In this document: piece after piece, positions 15,371 to 23,900 of the stretch
Numbering within the stretch: position 1 is the first letter of the stretch
Layout of the letters: each line of letters begins with the position of its first letter
NCBI GenBank assembly: GCA_001784435.1
Contig: MFQZ01000004.1
Location: 1 to 53,703 of the forward strand
Reading direction: 5' to 3'
Source: Candidatus Magasanikbacteria bacterium RIFOXYC2_FULL_42_28
GTDB lineage: Bacteria > Patescibacteria > ABY1 > Magasanikbacterales > GWA2-37-8
DNA: 53,703 bases
The notes under the pieces: generated by a model
What the model saw: the letters and a program-made list of their open reading frames with translations, nothing else
Database searches by the model: none
Told to the model about the DNA's origin: nothing
Translations under genes and position numbers: made by a program

Positions 15371-15440
15371 CCTGAACCGATGTTATCACATCTGGTTTAG
15401 GACGTAGCCCTGAACCGATGCCGTAGCATCTGGTTTAGGG
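15371..15440. repeat. Two tandem hairpins at the end of rplT
   Basis: Two related palindromes, CCTGAACCGATG...CATCTGGTTTAGG, at 15371-15401 and 15408-15440. The second overlaps the rplT stop codon. The loops differ (TTATCA and CCGTAG) while the stems are conserved, as expected for a short repeat family. The gap 15105-15434 holds these hairpins, the terminator and the tRNA promoter, and no gene. Confidence 0.75.
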
Positions 15441-15782
15441 TTTGACTACCGCTAAAATTTGTTTGAATAAGGCCGGGTAATTTTGCGCGATTTGCGACAA
15501 TACCTTGCGGTCCAGCGCGATGCCTTTTTTCTTGAGCGCGTCCATTAATTTGCTGTAAGAAATTCCTTCTTTGCGAGCGGCGGCATTAATTTTTATTTGC
15601 CATAATCCGCGCGCGGTGCGTTTTTTGACTTTACGGTCGTTGAAAGCGTATTGGCCGGCTTTGGAGCGGGCGGTTTTGGCTACTTTAATCTTGGACTTGC
15701 GGCCCCACATGTAGCCCTTGGTATGTTTTAAAATTCCGCGTCGGCGTTTGGCATGCAATACGCCACCTTTAATTCTGGTCAT
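15435..15782 (-). CDS. rplT: 50S ribosomal protein L20
   Basis: A 115-residue, very basic protein matching L20, with the N-terminal extension MTRIKGGVLHAKRRR and the globular domain around SYSKLMDALKKKGIALDRKVLSQIA. L20 organises 23S rRNA during early 50S assembly. It is the last gene of the smpB-ssrA-infC-rpmI-rplT run. The stop codon lies in a repeat hairpin. Confidence 0.97.
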   Translation of the reverse strand: MTRIKGGVLHAKRRRGILKHTKGYMWGRKSKIKVAKTARSKAGQYAFNDRKVKKRTARGLWQIKINAAARKEGISYSKLMDALKKKGIALDRKVLSQIAQNYPALFKQILAVVKP

Positions 15783-15811
15783 AAATTTTAGTATTAGTTA
15801 GTTTATTATGA

Positions 15812-15883
15812 TGTCATTCCCGCGAAAGCGGGAATCCAGTCGCCGTTTATAGTTTCTGGATCCCCGTTTTCACGGGGATGACA
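15812..15883. repeat. 72-bp TGTCAT-type palindromic element between rpmI and rplT
   Basis: Outer inverted repeats TGTCATTCC...GGGATGACA enclose two smaller hairpins (CCCGCGAAAGCGGG and CCCCGTTTTCACGGGG). Related elements lie at 27767-27851 and 39272-39360, with a half element at 48723. It is a non-coding MITE/REP-like repeat. Confidence 0.85.
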
Positions 15884-15894
15884 GTGATTTTCGA

Positions 15895-16089
15895 TTAGTT
15901 CGGCATGGCGATATCCATGAAACCTTTCAAGGTTTTACTCGCGATGTAAGCACGGCGTTTATGACGACGGACTTTGCCGGTTTCGCGGGCGTTAAAATGG
16001 TCTTGGCCGGTAACGCGTTTTTTGATTTTACCGGTTTTGGTAACCTTGAATCTTTTGGCTATCGCTTTTCGGGTTTTCATTTTTGGCAT
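15895..16089 (-). CDS. rpmI: 50S ribosomal protein L35
   Basis: A 64-residue basic protein with the L35 signature (MPKMKTRKAIAKRFKVTKTG at the start, then RRHKRRAYI). It lies between infC and rplT, the standard order. The TGTCAT element separates it from rplT but probably leaves them co-transcribed. Confidence 0.96.
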   Translation of the reverse strand: MPKMKTRKAIAKRFKVTKTGKIKKRVTGQDHFNARETGKVRRHKRRAYIASKTLKGFMDIAMPN

Positions 16090-16114
16090 ATATTTTTATT
16101 TGTTTTTAAAAAGT

Positions 16115-16657
16115 TTATATTCTCATTAATGTCGCCATAATTTTGTTGGCTTGGCGTTCCACGTCTTCTTCGCGACGCACCGGAAAAACGGCGTTTAAGT
16201 CGGCGATAAATTTATTCATTACTTCCAGGGCCATTTGTCCGCGCTGCATTTCGCGACCGCGTAAAATTATTTCTATTTTTACTTTATCGCCTTGTTCAAA
16301 AAATTTAATCGCTTGATTTTTGCGGATTTCTAAATCGTGGGCGCCGATGCGCAGTGACAGTCGGACGCATTTGGTTTCTACCACGTGTTGGTGGGCGCGA
16401 CGCAAACGGGCTTCTTTTTCTTGGGCATAGCGGAATTGTCCAAAGTTCATTATTTTTGCCACCGGCGGATCGGCTTTGGGGTTAATTTCCACTAAATCCA
16501 ATTCACGTTCGCGCGCCAAGCGTATCGCGACCGCGGTTGGCATTACCCCTAAATTACCATTATCATCCAGTACCAAAACCTGAAGAGCCCGAATGCCTTC
16601 GTTGTAAAAAAATACCTTTTTTGGTTCCTCCGGTCTTTTTTTGCGGGAAATTCTCAT
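16115..16657 (-). CDS. infC: Translation initiation factor IF-3
   Basis: 180 residues, the normal IF-3 length. The N-terminal domain (FYNEGIRALQVLVLDDNGNLG) and C-terminal domain (KIEIILRGREMQRGQMALEVM) are both present. IF-3 binds the 30S subunit and checks start-codon choice. Codon 1 is ATG; the gene begins only 12 bases after the 3' end of tmRNA, so tmRNA processing must release the infC mRNA. I see no extra leader of the L20-regulated kind in that gap. Confidence 0.96.
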   Translation of the reverse strand: MRISRKKRPEEPKKVFFYNEGIRALQVLVLDDNGNLGVMPTAVAIRLARERELDLVEINPKADPPVAKIMNFGQFRYAQEKEARLRRAHQHVVETKCVRLSLRIGAHDLEIRKNQAIKFFEQGDKVKIEIILRGREMQRGQMALEVMNKFIADLNAVFPVRREEDVERQANKIMATLMRI

Positions 16658-16668
16658 AGTTAATTTTG

Positions 16669-17071
16669 TGGAGGCGGCGAGAGTTGAACTCGCGTCCGAT
16701 GAAAACGATTATTACCTTCTACAAGTTTAGCGTTTTTATTTTTTTCGACGAACGGGTACGAAAAGCGCAAAAGTCACGTTCGCTTAGCCGAATTAATTTC
16801 GCTTATTTTGTCCGGCGCCAAAATAAACTACTTTCCGTGGTTTACACCGGATCTGTGCTACGGAATCTTACACAGACGATGCCGACCGGCCCTTAGGCCA
16901 AAGTCGGAGCTAAGTTACAGCTACCGCAGCCGCCAAAGGCGACAGCAATCGCGTTCTTAACTTTTGATAACAAGTTGGCACTTATTATGTTGTTTCGGCA
17001 GATTAAAGAGGCCCGAAACCGTCTCTACTTGCGAGTGACAACCGATTTTACCGTCGATGCCCAACGCCCCC
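16669..17071 (-). ncRNA. ssrA: tmRNA (SsrA)
   Basis: The ends form the tRNA-like domain: 5' GGGGGCG pairs with CGCCTCC, with T arm GCGAGTTCAACTCTCGC-like sequence and discriminator A; CCA is not encoded. A candidate tag reading frame starts at GCC 16979 and ends at TAA 16893. It gives a 28-residue tag beginning ANLLSKVKNAIAV and ending NLAPTLA. That is longer than most tags but starts with the usual Ala-Asn and ends in small hydrophobic residues. tmRNA and SmpB rescue stalled ribosomes and mark the peptide for proteolysis. The smpB gene is immediately upstream. Sequence at 17080-17107 is a short ATTTTCAATT-type repeat. Confidence 0.93.
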
Positions 17072-17107
17072 GTATCAATTTTCAATTATCAATTTACAAT
17101 TTTCAAT

Positions 17108-17548
17108 TCAATTTTTCAATGTTCTCTTAATCTCTCGGTCTAAATCGCGCTTCTTAATTGTTTCACGTTTATCGTATTTTTGCTTGCCTCGTCCCACCGC
17201 GATTTCAACTTTGACAAAGCGATGTTTAGTATACACTGAAAGTGGCACTATTGTCAAGCCCTTTTCTTGGGTTTTTCCTTGTAAATAGCGGATTTCTCTT
17301 TTGTGAAGCAAGAGTCGTCGACTGCGGTCCGGTTCATACTCCAATTGTTTACCGGCCGGTTTGTAAGCGCTCACATGGGCGTTAATCAGATACGCCATAT
17401 CATTATGAAAAGTAACATAGGCCCCCTTTAAAGAAATTTGTCCGTTTTTTACCGATTTCACTTCCGGTCCGGTCAATTCCAAACCCGCCTCCATTTTTTC
17501 GAGGATTTCGTAATCAAATAGTGCTTTTTTGTTCTGGGCCAAAGACAT
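17108..17548 (-). CDS. smpB: SsrA-binding protein SmpB
   Basis: 146 residues with the SmpB features: GLELTGPEVKSVKNGQISLKGAYV, HVSAYKP, and the basic C-terminal tail KYDKRETIKKRDLDREIK that enters the decoding centre. SmpB binds the tRNA-like domain of tmRNA. The gene is 36 bases upstream of ssrA on the same strand, so partner protein and RNA are probably made from one transcript. Confidence 0.97.
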   Translation of the reverse strand: MSLAQNKKALFDYEILEKMEAGLELTGPEVKSVKNGQISLKGAYVTFHNDMAYLINAHVSAYKPAGKQLEYEPDRSRRLLLHKREIRYLQGKTQEKGLTIVPLSVYTKHRFVKVEIAVGRGKQKYDKRETIKKRDLDREIKRTLKN

Positions 17549-17557
17549 ATTTTCCGT

Positions 17558-17586
17558 AGTTTAGCATAAATTTTCATAAAAAACAA
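17558..17586 (-). promoter_or_regulatory. Promoter of smpB
   Basis: Minus-strand TTGTTT-17-TAAACT, ending 9 bases before the smpB ATG. It is a weak match to consensus but correctly placed, and back to back with the plus-strand promoter at 17590. Confidence 0.4.
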
Positions 17587-17589
17587 GGG

Positions 17590-17618
17590 TTGATTTTTTG
17601 GCGCGGATGTGGTATAAT
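17590..17618 (+). promoter_or_regulatory. Promoter for the membrane-protein operon
   Basis: TTGATT and TATAAT separated by 17 bases. It would drive the genes from 17748 onward, across the repeat at 17632-17741. Confidence 0.65.
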
Positions 17619-17631
17619 ATAAATATTAATA

Positions 17632-17741
17632 ATGTCAAATATCCAATTTCCAATGTCAAATCAAATCCAAAATCTAAATTACAAATTTGACATTTTAACT
17701 TTGACATTGATTGGAAATTGGGAATTTGGATTTTGAAATTT
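17632..17741. repeat. AATTTCCAATGTCAAA-type palindromic repeat
   Basis: An intergenic element with long imperfect inverted arms (AATTTCCAATGTCAAA and GGAAATTTGGATTTTGAAATTT). Copies lie at 18553, 40748, 43346 and 49908, with a half copy at 49091. It always ends just before or after a gene. Confidence 0.85.
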
Positions 17742-17747
17742 CACTAT

Positions 17748-18545
17748 ATGTCCTTTCCTTGGCACAAAATTTCCATGCACCCGCGTTTGGCCGCGGTAAC
17801 CGAATTTGTGGTCGCGCTTTTGTTTTGGTTGGCGCTTACGCGTTTGACGGTTTTTTGGATGTTAGTGGTTTGGATTTTATTTAGGCTCGCGCTATCGGCT
17901 ATGGTTATTCGCCTTTGCTATTATCCGCCCGCTTGGAAACGCGTGCGTCATTTTTTGGTTTTAGCTTTATTTAATTTTGGTTTGTTATTTTATCTGCTTT
18001 TTGTGGAACAAATATTGAGCACGCGTTTGTCCGGGCTGATTTTTATATTTTTGCCGGCGTTAAGTTTTTGGTTGTTGCCGGCCACCCCCGATCGTTCTTT
18101 GCTCGCGTTTAAACCGGAACGGCGCGTTCGGCTCGCGTTGACGATTTTTGGCCTGTGCGGAATTTGGGTGGGAATTTATTCTTCTATTATTTTACAAATT
18201 TTTAACGTCCATTTCTGGTTGTGGTTATTTTTGGGTTCCTGCCTGTCCGCTTGGTCCGCGTATTTTTGGTGGCAAGAATATGAAATTGAAAATGTTACTA
18301 AAATGCGCGTTTGGGCGCTCGCGGTTTTGGCGATGATGCTGGAATTGGCTTGGGTGATTTATTTATTACCGCTCGGTTATTTTATTTCCGGTTTTTTAGT
18401 CACATGGTTTTGGTATGGGCTGTGGATTATGGCGCGATTTTATTTTACCCCGGCGGGAATAAATTGGAAAAAGCAAAGCGTTTTTTTAATTGTTAATGGC
18501 GTTTTGCTATTTTTGTTTTTGATGTTCGTGGCGAGATGGCGATAG
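17748..18545 (+). CDS. Multi-pass membrane protein, unknown function
   Basis: About 265 residues with seven or eight hydrophobic segments rich in Leu, Phe and Trp. No catalytic motif or family recognised. I start at the Met of MSFPWHKISMHPRL (17748), because upstream in-frame codons fall in the repeat element. It is followed by another repeat, then by the HtrA-like gene; all are co-oriented, up to the Wzz-like gene. A surface-polysaccharide or envelope role is suggested only by these neighbours. Confidence 0.7.
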   Translation: MSFPWHKISMHPRLAAVTEFVVALLFWLALTRLTVFWMLVVWILFRLALSAMVIRLCYYPPAWKRVRHFLVLALFNFGLLFYLLFVEQILSTRLSGLIFIFLPALSFWLLPATPDRSLLAFKPERRVRLALTIFGLCGIWVGIYSSIILQIFNVHFWLWLFLGSCLSAWSAYFWWQEYEIENVTKMRVWALAVLAMMLELAWVIYLLPLGYFISGFLVTWFWYGLWIMARFYFTPAGINWKKQSVFLIVNGVLLFLFLMFVARWR

Positions 18546-18552
18546 TATTAAT

Positions 18553-18669
18553 AATGTCAAATGTCAAATTTCCAATGTCAAACCAAATCCAAAATTCAAA
18601 TGCCAAATCGCGTTTTGAGCTTGGGGATTTGACATTGATTTGACATTGGAAATTTGGATTTTGAAATTT
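18553..18669. repeat. AATTTCCAATGTCAAA-type palindromic repeat
   Basis: Second copy of the element at 17632, filling the gap between the membrane-protein gene and the HtrA-like gene. Confidence 0.85.
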
Positions 18670-18679
18670 ATTTTTATTT

Positions 18680-19756
18680 ATGGTTTTACCTCCCCACCTC
18701 CCTCCCCAAACTTGCGATATTAAACGTTATCATCAATTCCAACGCCTCAAAATTCTTTTGGTCGCGACCGTGTTTGGTTTGGTGGCCGGACTTTCGGGCG
18801 CATCCATGATGATCGGTTGGATTTGGCCAGGGTTTGGCGGTGGGGACAGTTGGGTAGTGTCGCAACGGTTGGGAGTGGCGAGTCGTAATCAGTTGGAAGA
18901 ACGGGTGGCGACCGAGGTTTTTGAACGCGTGGCCGAAGTATATTCGGCGGGTGAAATTAATCGTGGCGTCGTGACTTTGCCGCAAAAAAATTATTTGGGT
19001 CAAGCGACGGTAATTTCGTCCGATGGTTGGCTCGTGCTGTATTTGCCTCGTCCGGTGGGAAATTATCGCGTTTGGCAAGTGGTATTGCCGGGGGGCGCGG
19101 TTTATGACGTTGATAAATTTTTGGCTGATAAATTATCAGGCTTGGTTTTTTTACATTTGATTTCCAAAGAAACCGAAGCGGTCGGTGGCAATGTTCAATT
19201 TAAAGTCGCCGGTTTGGCCGATAGTTTAGATATTGATTCTGATTTGTATGTTTTAAGCGCGGACACTTGGCGCTTAACCACGAAAATCAATGACGCCAAT
19301 TTTTCCGAAAATTATCCCCACTTGGATTCGGTGCCTACCGGACGGGCGGTTTTGGACGCCGATTTTAATGTTGGTCAAATAGTGGTAAACAATCAGGGGC
19401 GTTTGGCCGGTTTCGTTACCGACAGTCGTTTGATTTTGCCTTTTCAATATATTAGTCGGCTTTTGCCCGGCGTGTTGAATGAACAGAAAATAATTTATCC
19501 GACCTTAGGTTTAGAGGGCTGGTATTCGGATGAGCAATCGATTGCGATTGCTGGTCAAACGGTCAACGGATTTTTTGTGAGCAAGGGCGCCGGTGAGTTG
19601 CGCGCGGGGGATATAATAGTGGAAGCAAATGGCCTGTTGGCAGAAAATGACAAAATGTGGTATAATGTAAAAGCTGACGAGATCATAAAATTGAAAGTTT
19701 TACGCGCTGGCAAAAATTTGGATTTGGAAGTTAAAATTTTAGAAAAGAAATTTTAA
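18680..19756 (+). CDS. HtrA-like membrane-anchored protein with PDZ domain, catalytic triad not seen
   Basis: 358 residues. One N-terminal membrane helix (about 27-50) is followed by an extracytoplasmic domain with the beta-strand pattern of trypsin-like HtrA proteases (GQATVISSDGWLVLYL, GRAVLDADFNVGQIVVNNQGRLAGFVT). A C-terminal PDZ-like domain follows (GFFVSKGAGELRAGDIIVEANGLL). The usual His in TNxHV and the GNSGG serine motif are not where expected, so this may be an inactive protease serving as a scaffold or chaperone. The Wzz-like gene starts 9 bases downstream. Confidence 0.65.
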   Translation: MVLPPHLPPQTCDIKRYHQFQRLKILLVATVFGLVAGLSGASMMIGWIWPGFGGGDSWVVSQRLGVASRNQLEERVATEVFERVAEVYSAGEINRGVVTLPQKNYLGQATVISSDGWLVLYLPRPVGNYRVWQVVLPGGAVYDVDKFLADKLSGLVFLHLISKETEAVGGNVQFKVAGLADSLDIDSDLYVLSADTWRLTTKINDANFSENYPHLDSVPTGRAVLDADFNVGQIVVNNQGRLAGFVTDSRLILPFQYISRLLPGVLNEQKIIYPTLGLEGWYSDEQSIAIAGQTVNGFFVSKGAGELRAGDIIVEANGLLAENDKMWYNVKADEIIKLKVLRAGKNLDLEVKILEKKF

Positions 19757-19765
19757 ATATTCATT

Positions 19766-20377
19766 ATGTTTATTGTCATTCAAAAACATCTCAAATTAAT
19801 TATCGTCTGGGGGTTGATTTTCGCGGTTTTGTCAGTGCTCGTCAGTTTATTGTTCCCCAAATATTTTTCGGCCGAGTCGCAGGTCTTGATTATCTCGCGC
19901 GATCGCACCGGTGTTGACCCCTATACTCAAGCCAAAGCGGCCGAACGCACGGGCGAAAATTTAGCCGCGGTGATGCAAACTTCGGATTTTTATGATAAGG
20001 TGATGGAAGAGGCGGAGGTGTCGTTTGACAAAACCGCTTGGACTGGTTTGACCGAACGCGCTCGGCGTAAGGCCTGGACCAAAAATGTGCGCGCCGAAAT
20101 GATGTATGGTACCAGTTTATTAAAAGCGACCGTTTACGCGTCTACGCGCGAGCAGGCCTTGGCGTTTTCGGACGTGGTTAGTAAAACTATCGCCGCGCGC
20201 GGTTGGGAATATGTCGGGGGCGATGTGGCGATTAAAGTTGTGAGCGTGCCATATGCCAAAAATTGGCCCAGTCGGCCTAATTTGGCCATGAATGGTTTGG
20301 CTGGATTTATTTTGGGGGCGGTGTTGTCGGCTTGGTGGGCGATAAAATATCGCAAACATCTGTTTGGTAAAATTTAA
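19766..20377 (+). CDS. Wzz/YveK-like polysaccharide chain-length protein
   Basis: 203 residues with a membrane helix at each end (about 10-30 and 172-190) and an extracytoplasmic helical domain between. This is the layout of polysaccharide co-polymerases (Wzz, CapA/YveK) without the cytoplasmic kinase. The N-terminal segment KLIIVWGLIFAVLSVLVSLLFP and the following KYFSAESQVLI fit the family. It would regulate the length of a surface polysaccharide, consistent with the O-antigen-ligase-like gene at 32393. The assignment is by layout and partial motif, not a full match. Confidence 0.72.
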   Translation: MFIVIQKHLKLIIVWGLIFAVLSVLVSLLFPKYFSAESQVLIISRDRTGVDPYTQAKAAERTGENLAAVMQTSDFYDKVMEEAEVSFDKTAWTGLTERARRKAWTKNVRAEMMYGTSLLKATVYASTREQALAFSDVVSKTIAARGWEYVGGDVAIKVVSVPYAKNWPSRPNLAMNGLAGFILGAVLSAWWAIKYRKHLFGKI

Positions 20378-20410
20378 TTTAAATAATAATTAATTATTAA
20401 TTTATTTTGT

Positions 20411-20734
20411 ATGCCAGTACAAACAACCAATCCAATTGAGGAATATGTGTTAGAGGCCCTAAAAGCCAACGGTTTTGAAAAAATGAACGACGAAGCGCAG
20501 GCGACATATTTCCCGCAATTTGTGGCGCATGCTGAACAGCGCTTGGGCGCGGCGTTACTCCCGTTTATGAATGAAAAATCCGCCAACGAATTTGCGAAAT
20601 TAATGAAAAATTCCAAAATTGACCCAAAGGTTTGGTGGCAGTTTTGGGAAAAAAATGTGCCGAATTTTGTGGAAGTAGTCAAAAAGACCTTGGCGGATTT
20701 TGCAGTCGAGGTAAAACAGGCATTTGGTGAATAA
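20411..20734 (+). CDS. Small hypothetical protein, 107 aa (possibly DUF5663-type)
   Basis: A soluble helical protein with a pattern (NPIEEYVLEAL, then QFVAHAEQRLG) resembling small CPR-restricted proteins I associate with DUF5663; that link is from memory and tentative. It starts 33 bases after the Wzz-like gene and its stop is 2 bases before the next start. The three genes at 20411, 20737 and 20939 form a tight unit leading into the 1776-residue protein. Confidence 0.6.
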   Translation: MPVQTTNPIEEYVLEALKANGFEKMNDEAQATYFPQFVAHAEQRLGAALLPFMNEKSANEFAKLMKNSKIDPKVWWQFWEKNVPNFVEVVKKTLADFAVEVKQAFGE

Positions 20735-20736
20735 TT

Positions 20737-20934
20737 ATGACAGACGCGGAGGAACAAATTTTAAAAAATGAAAAAATTGATCCGATTGTCGCGGTCGCCA
20801 ATTTCGCGTTGGCAAAATTTTTGGCAAAATTGAATGTGGCGGAAGGAGAAACGAAAATTTTAGAAGATGAGTTGCGTGCTTTGGAGCGGGATGTTAAAAT
20901 GAGAAAAATAAAAACTATTATTAATAAAGAATAA
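20737..20934 (+). CDS. Small hypothetical protein, 65 aa
   Basis: A short, charged helical ORF of unknown family, packed between two genes with 2- and 4-base gaps. Coding status is supported by this spacing and by host-like codons. Confidence 0.5.
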   Translation: MTDAEEQILKNEKIDPIVAVANFALAKFLAKLNVAEGETKILEDELRALERDVKMRKIKTIINKE

Positions 20935-20938
20935 TAAT

Positions 20939-23900
20939 ATGCCAGATAGACATGTCCAACAAAGCACGCCCGAAGCGTGGCACAATTTCGATGCTAGTAA
21001 TTTTGCGGTTGGCGATTATGTCACTTATTTTGATCCGGCCGACGAGCGGTGGCATTTTGCTCAATTAGATGCGAATCCACGCCATAATACTCGCAATAAA
21101 ACAGTGGAATTGTATTTGAACGATGAAAACGGCGCCCCCCTCCCTGATTTAGAGTCGCCCTTGCCACCAAAGAGGATTCATCTACAAGAAGGCGGAGTAA
21201 TAATTAGGGGGCAAAGGTATGAGGTAGATCGAAATTTGCCTTATAACGATATTGTAGTTGACGAAAATGGTAACGCCTATGCCACTTTATGGCCGGTTGA
21301 TGCCACCGGCAATACCATCCCTGATTTGGATGAATTACCTAACATGAATTTAAGCATGTTGGAAAAAGTTCAGCGCACCAGCCGTGATGAGGCCGAAGCG
21401 GATACTCGCGTCGCCACTATTCATGAATTGCAGAATCGTACGAACGATGTCGCCACTGTTAAACGCAAAGAATTTGTCAAACGGTTAAATGATCTGGAAA
21501 AAACCATTGAAGATTTAATTAACAAATTGGGATCTTGGAACGAGTGGAACGACCGCGATGATCGGGAGATTAATGCTGTTAAACAAGAGGCCGCCCAGAT
21601 CTATAAGAAAGTCGACGCGGATTTGGAGAAACTGCGCCGTGATTTGGATGCTGTTTTATCTAAACAAGCCGAGGCCGGTAATGAGGCAATTACCGAAGGA
21701 CGCCGAAAAGTCGCAGTTGATTTGGACGGGGCTGTTTCAAAGAGCGCGAGTAAGATTGCCAAGGCGTGGGAAAAATACGATAAAGAGGTGGCCGACTCCA
21801 AGAAAATTTGGGATCAATACGATAAAGACAAAAAAGCGTTTGATGATGCCGCCGCGGCTCCGGCTCCGGCCGCGGGGGGCAAACCACCCCGACCGGCCGC
21901 TCCTAAGAAAGAACCGACGATTCCTACTGTTCCCCGAGAGTCCGTTATCACACCGCCCACGGAACCACGCGATAAAAATTTTATTGCTGCCGGCAGTTAT
22001 AACAGTTTAGCAACTCATAGGCCTCCGCTTAGCGCCGAACACGCCGAGATAATTCGTTTGGTGACTGAGCGGTTTGCGGCTTGGGAGAACGGGGTAGACG
22101 GTACACCTTCTCCCGAAGATCGGACGGAAAAAACCGGTGAGATATTTTTGGCGGTATTAGAAGAGATGAAAAACGCGCCCAAAGTGGAAGCCGAGCCGTT
22201 TGATTTTGCCAAAGAAAAAGAAGAATTGGAAACAGAGGCCAAAGCCCTTTGGGACCGCGCTAGCGACGGCGGCTACGAGCCGGTAATGGATTTAATCAGA
22301 AATAGTCGAGAGGACATTCATAATCTGAAAAAGAAAGATAAAAATGCCCAAAGAAACATGGCGGAAATTTGGAAAAAATTGGGTAATATTGAAATTACTT
22401 TATTTAAAAAAGAGAGAAAAGATAAAACACCGAATGAAAAAGTCAAAGAACGGGATATCGACATCCCCGATACTTTGGTTGGAGAAATTATCCAATCGCG
22501 TCCGCAGGAATTGTTCAATTTAATGTTGGATATGTATCGGAATGAGTATTCGGAAACAGGCTATACTTCCAAAGGTTTGCCAATGGAGGATATTGTTGCT
22601 GATCGTTTGAAAAATTTATTCGCCGCTCCGCCTGCCGGTCCAGCCGGTCAAAGAATTTTGGCAGATTTAGCTCGACACGGTATTCGCGATTGGAATCATT
22701 TTACCTTGCTGTGGGAGCAGAAATACGCTTTGCGCGCTTCCAAAGTATTGCACGAAACTGTTCGTGCCGATATCAACAATGATACTGCTCGCCATATTAG
22801 CGGTTGGGACAAAGCGCGAGCGATGTTACCGCAACTTGCCAAAAGAATTGTCACCACAGCCGTATTAGTTGGCGGTTGTGCCTTGGGCGCTTCGGTGCTG
22901 GTCCCAGCTGGCGCGACTGCTTTAGTTGCCGGGGCAGCAGTTGTTGGTGGTGGTACTGTCGGTGGCGCTGTTCGCGGTGTTTTACAAAAATTTTGGTTTG
23001 GCAGAAAAGTCCAAGAAGATCGAGACAAAAAAACCATGGAGGACTTGACCAACCGCACGCGCGACCAGCGCATTCAAATGTATTTGGCGCAACGGTTCAA
23101 TTTTAATCCCGCTGATTTTGATATTAATAGGAGTTTTAACGGCGGAACAGTTAATGCTGTCACCGGTTTAAACAATGCTGCCGATACGGTTGCGGAACTT
23201 TCCGCTTTGATTGCCGAGGCCACGCGGGTGGCCGGAAAAGAGGCGATTGAGATTGATGATGCCGACCGTCCGCCGGCCGGAATTGTCCTTACCGGCGATG
23301 CTTTGCGAACCTATGTTCGCGCTTTGGCCGCTTGGCGCGCGCGTGAACACGGCCGAGAAATTTTACCGGAAGAAAAGAAAAAATTAGCCGAGACAATAAT
23401 TGGTATAGTAGAGGGTAAAAATGAATTGGCGGAAGGCGACAAAGCCGCAGCCACCGGTTTGACCGGTGAGGGATTGGAAATGTATATCAATGTTTTGAAA
23501 AAAATTCGTCGTGAAGGTGATAGTCCCAATGAAAAACAGAAAAAAGCGTGCGCTTTGGCAATCGCGCGTTTAACGCAAGGCGCCGAAGTAACACAGGTTT
23601 TGGCTGCTGCCGGATCTGACCCAATCGTTATTCGGTTGTTTGATGGCATTGCCCAAGGATTTAGCGGTCAATCAGCGAAAAAATATGGTTGGAAAGGGGT
23701 CGCCGGAACAGCTGCTTTGGGTGGTGGTATGGCCGGAGCGTTTTTACTAAACAGTGGTGCCGCCCGGGCGGTGATGGGCGCGATTGGTGGAGGCGCGAGC
23801 GGTTATCATATGGGTGAGGGTATTCGCAAAGGGCGTGAATATCGAGATGGGCGAACGCGGTTTGATGTTGTGTTTACACAAACACGAACTTTGCAGGATA

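Noticed and set aside
16666..16896. A 76-codon plus-strand frame
   Set aside because: It lies antisense inside tmRNA.
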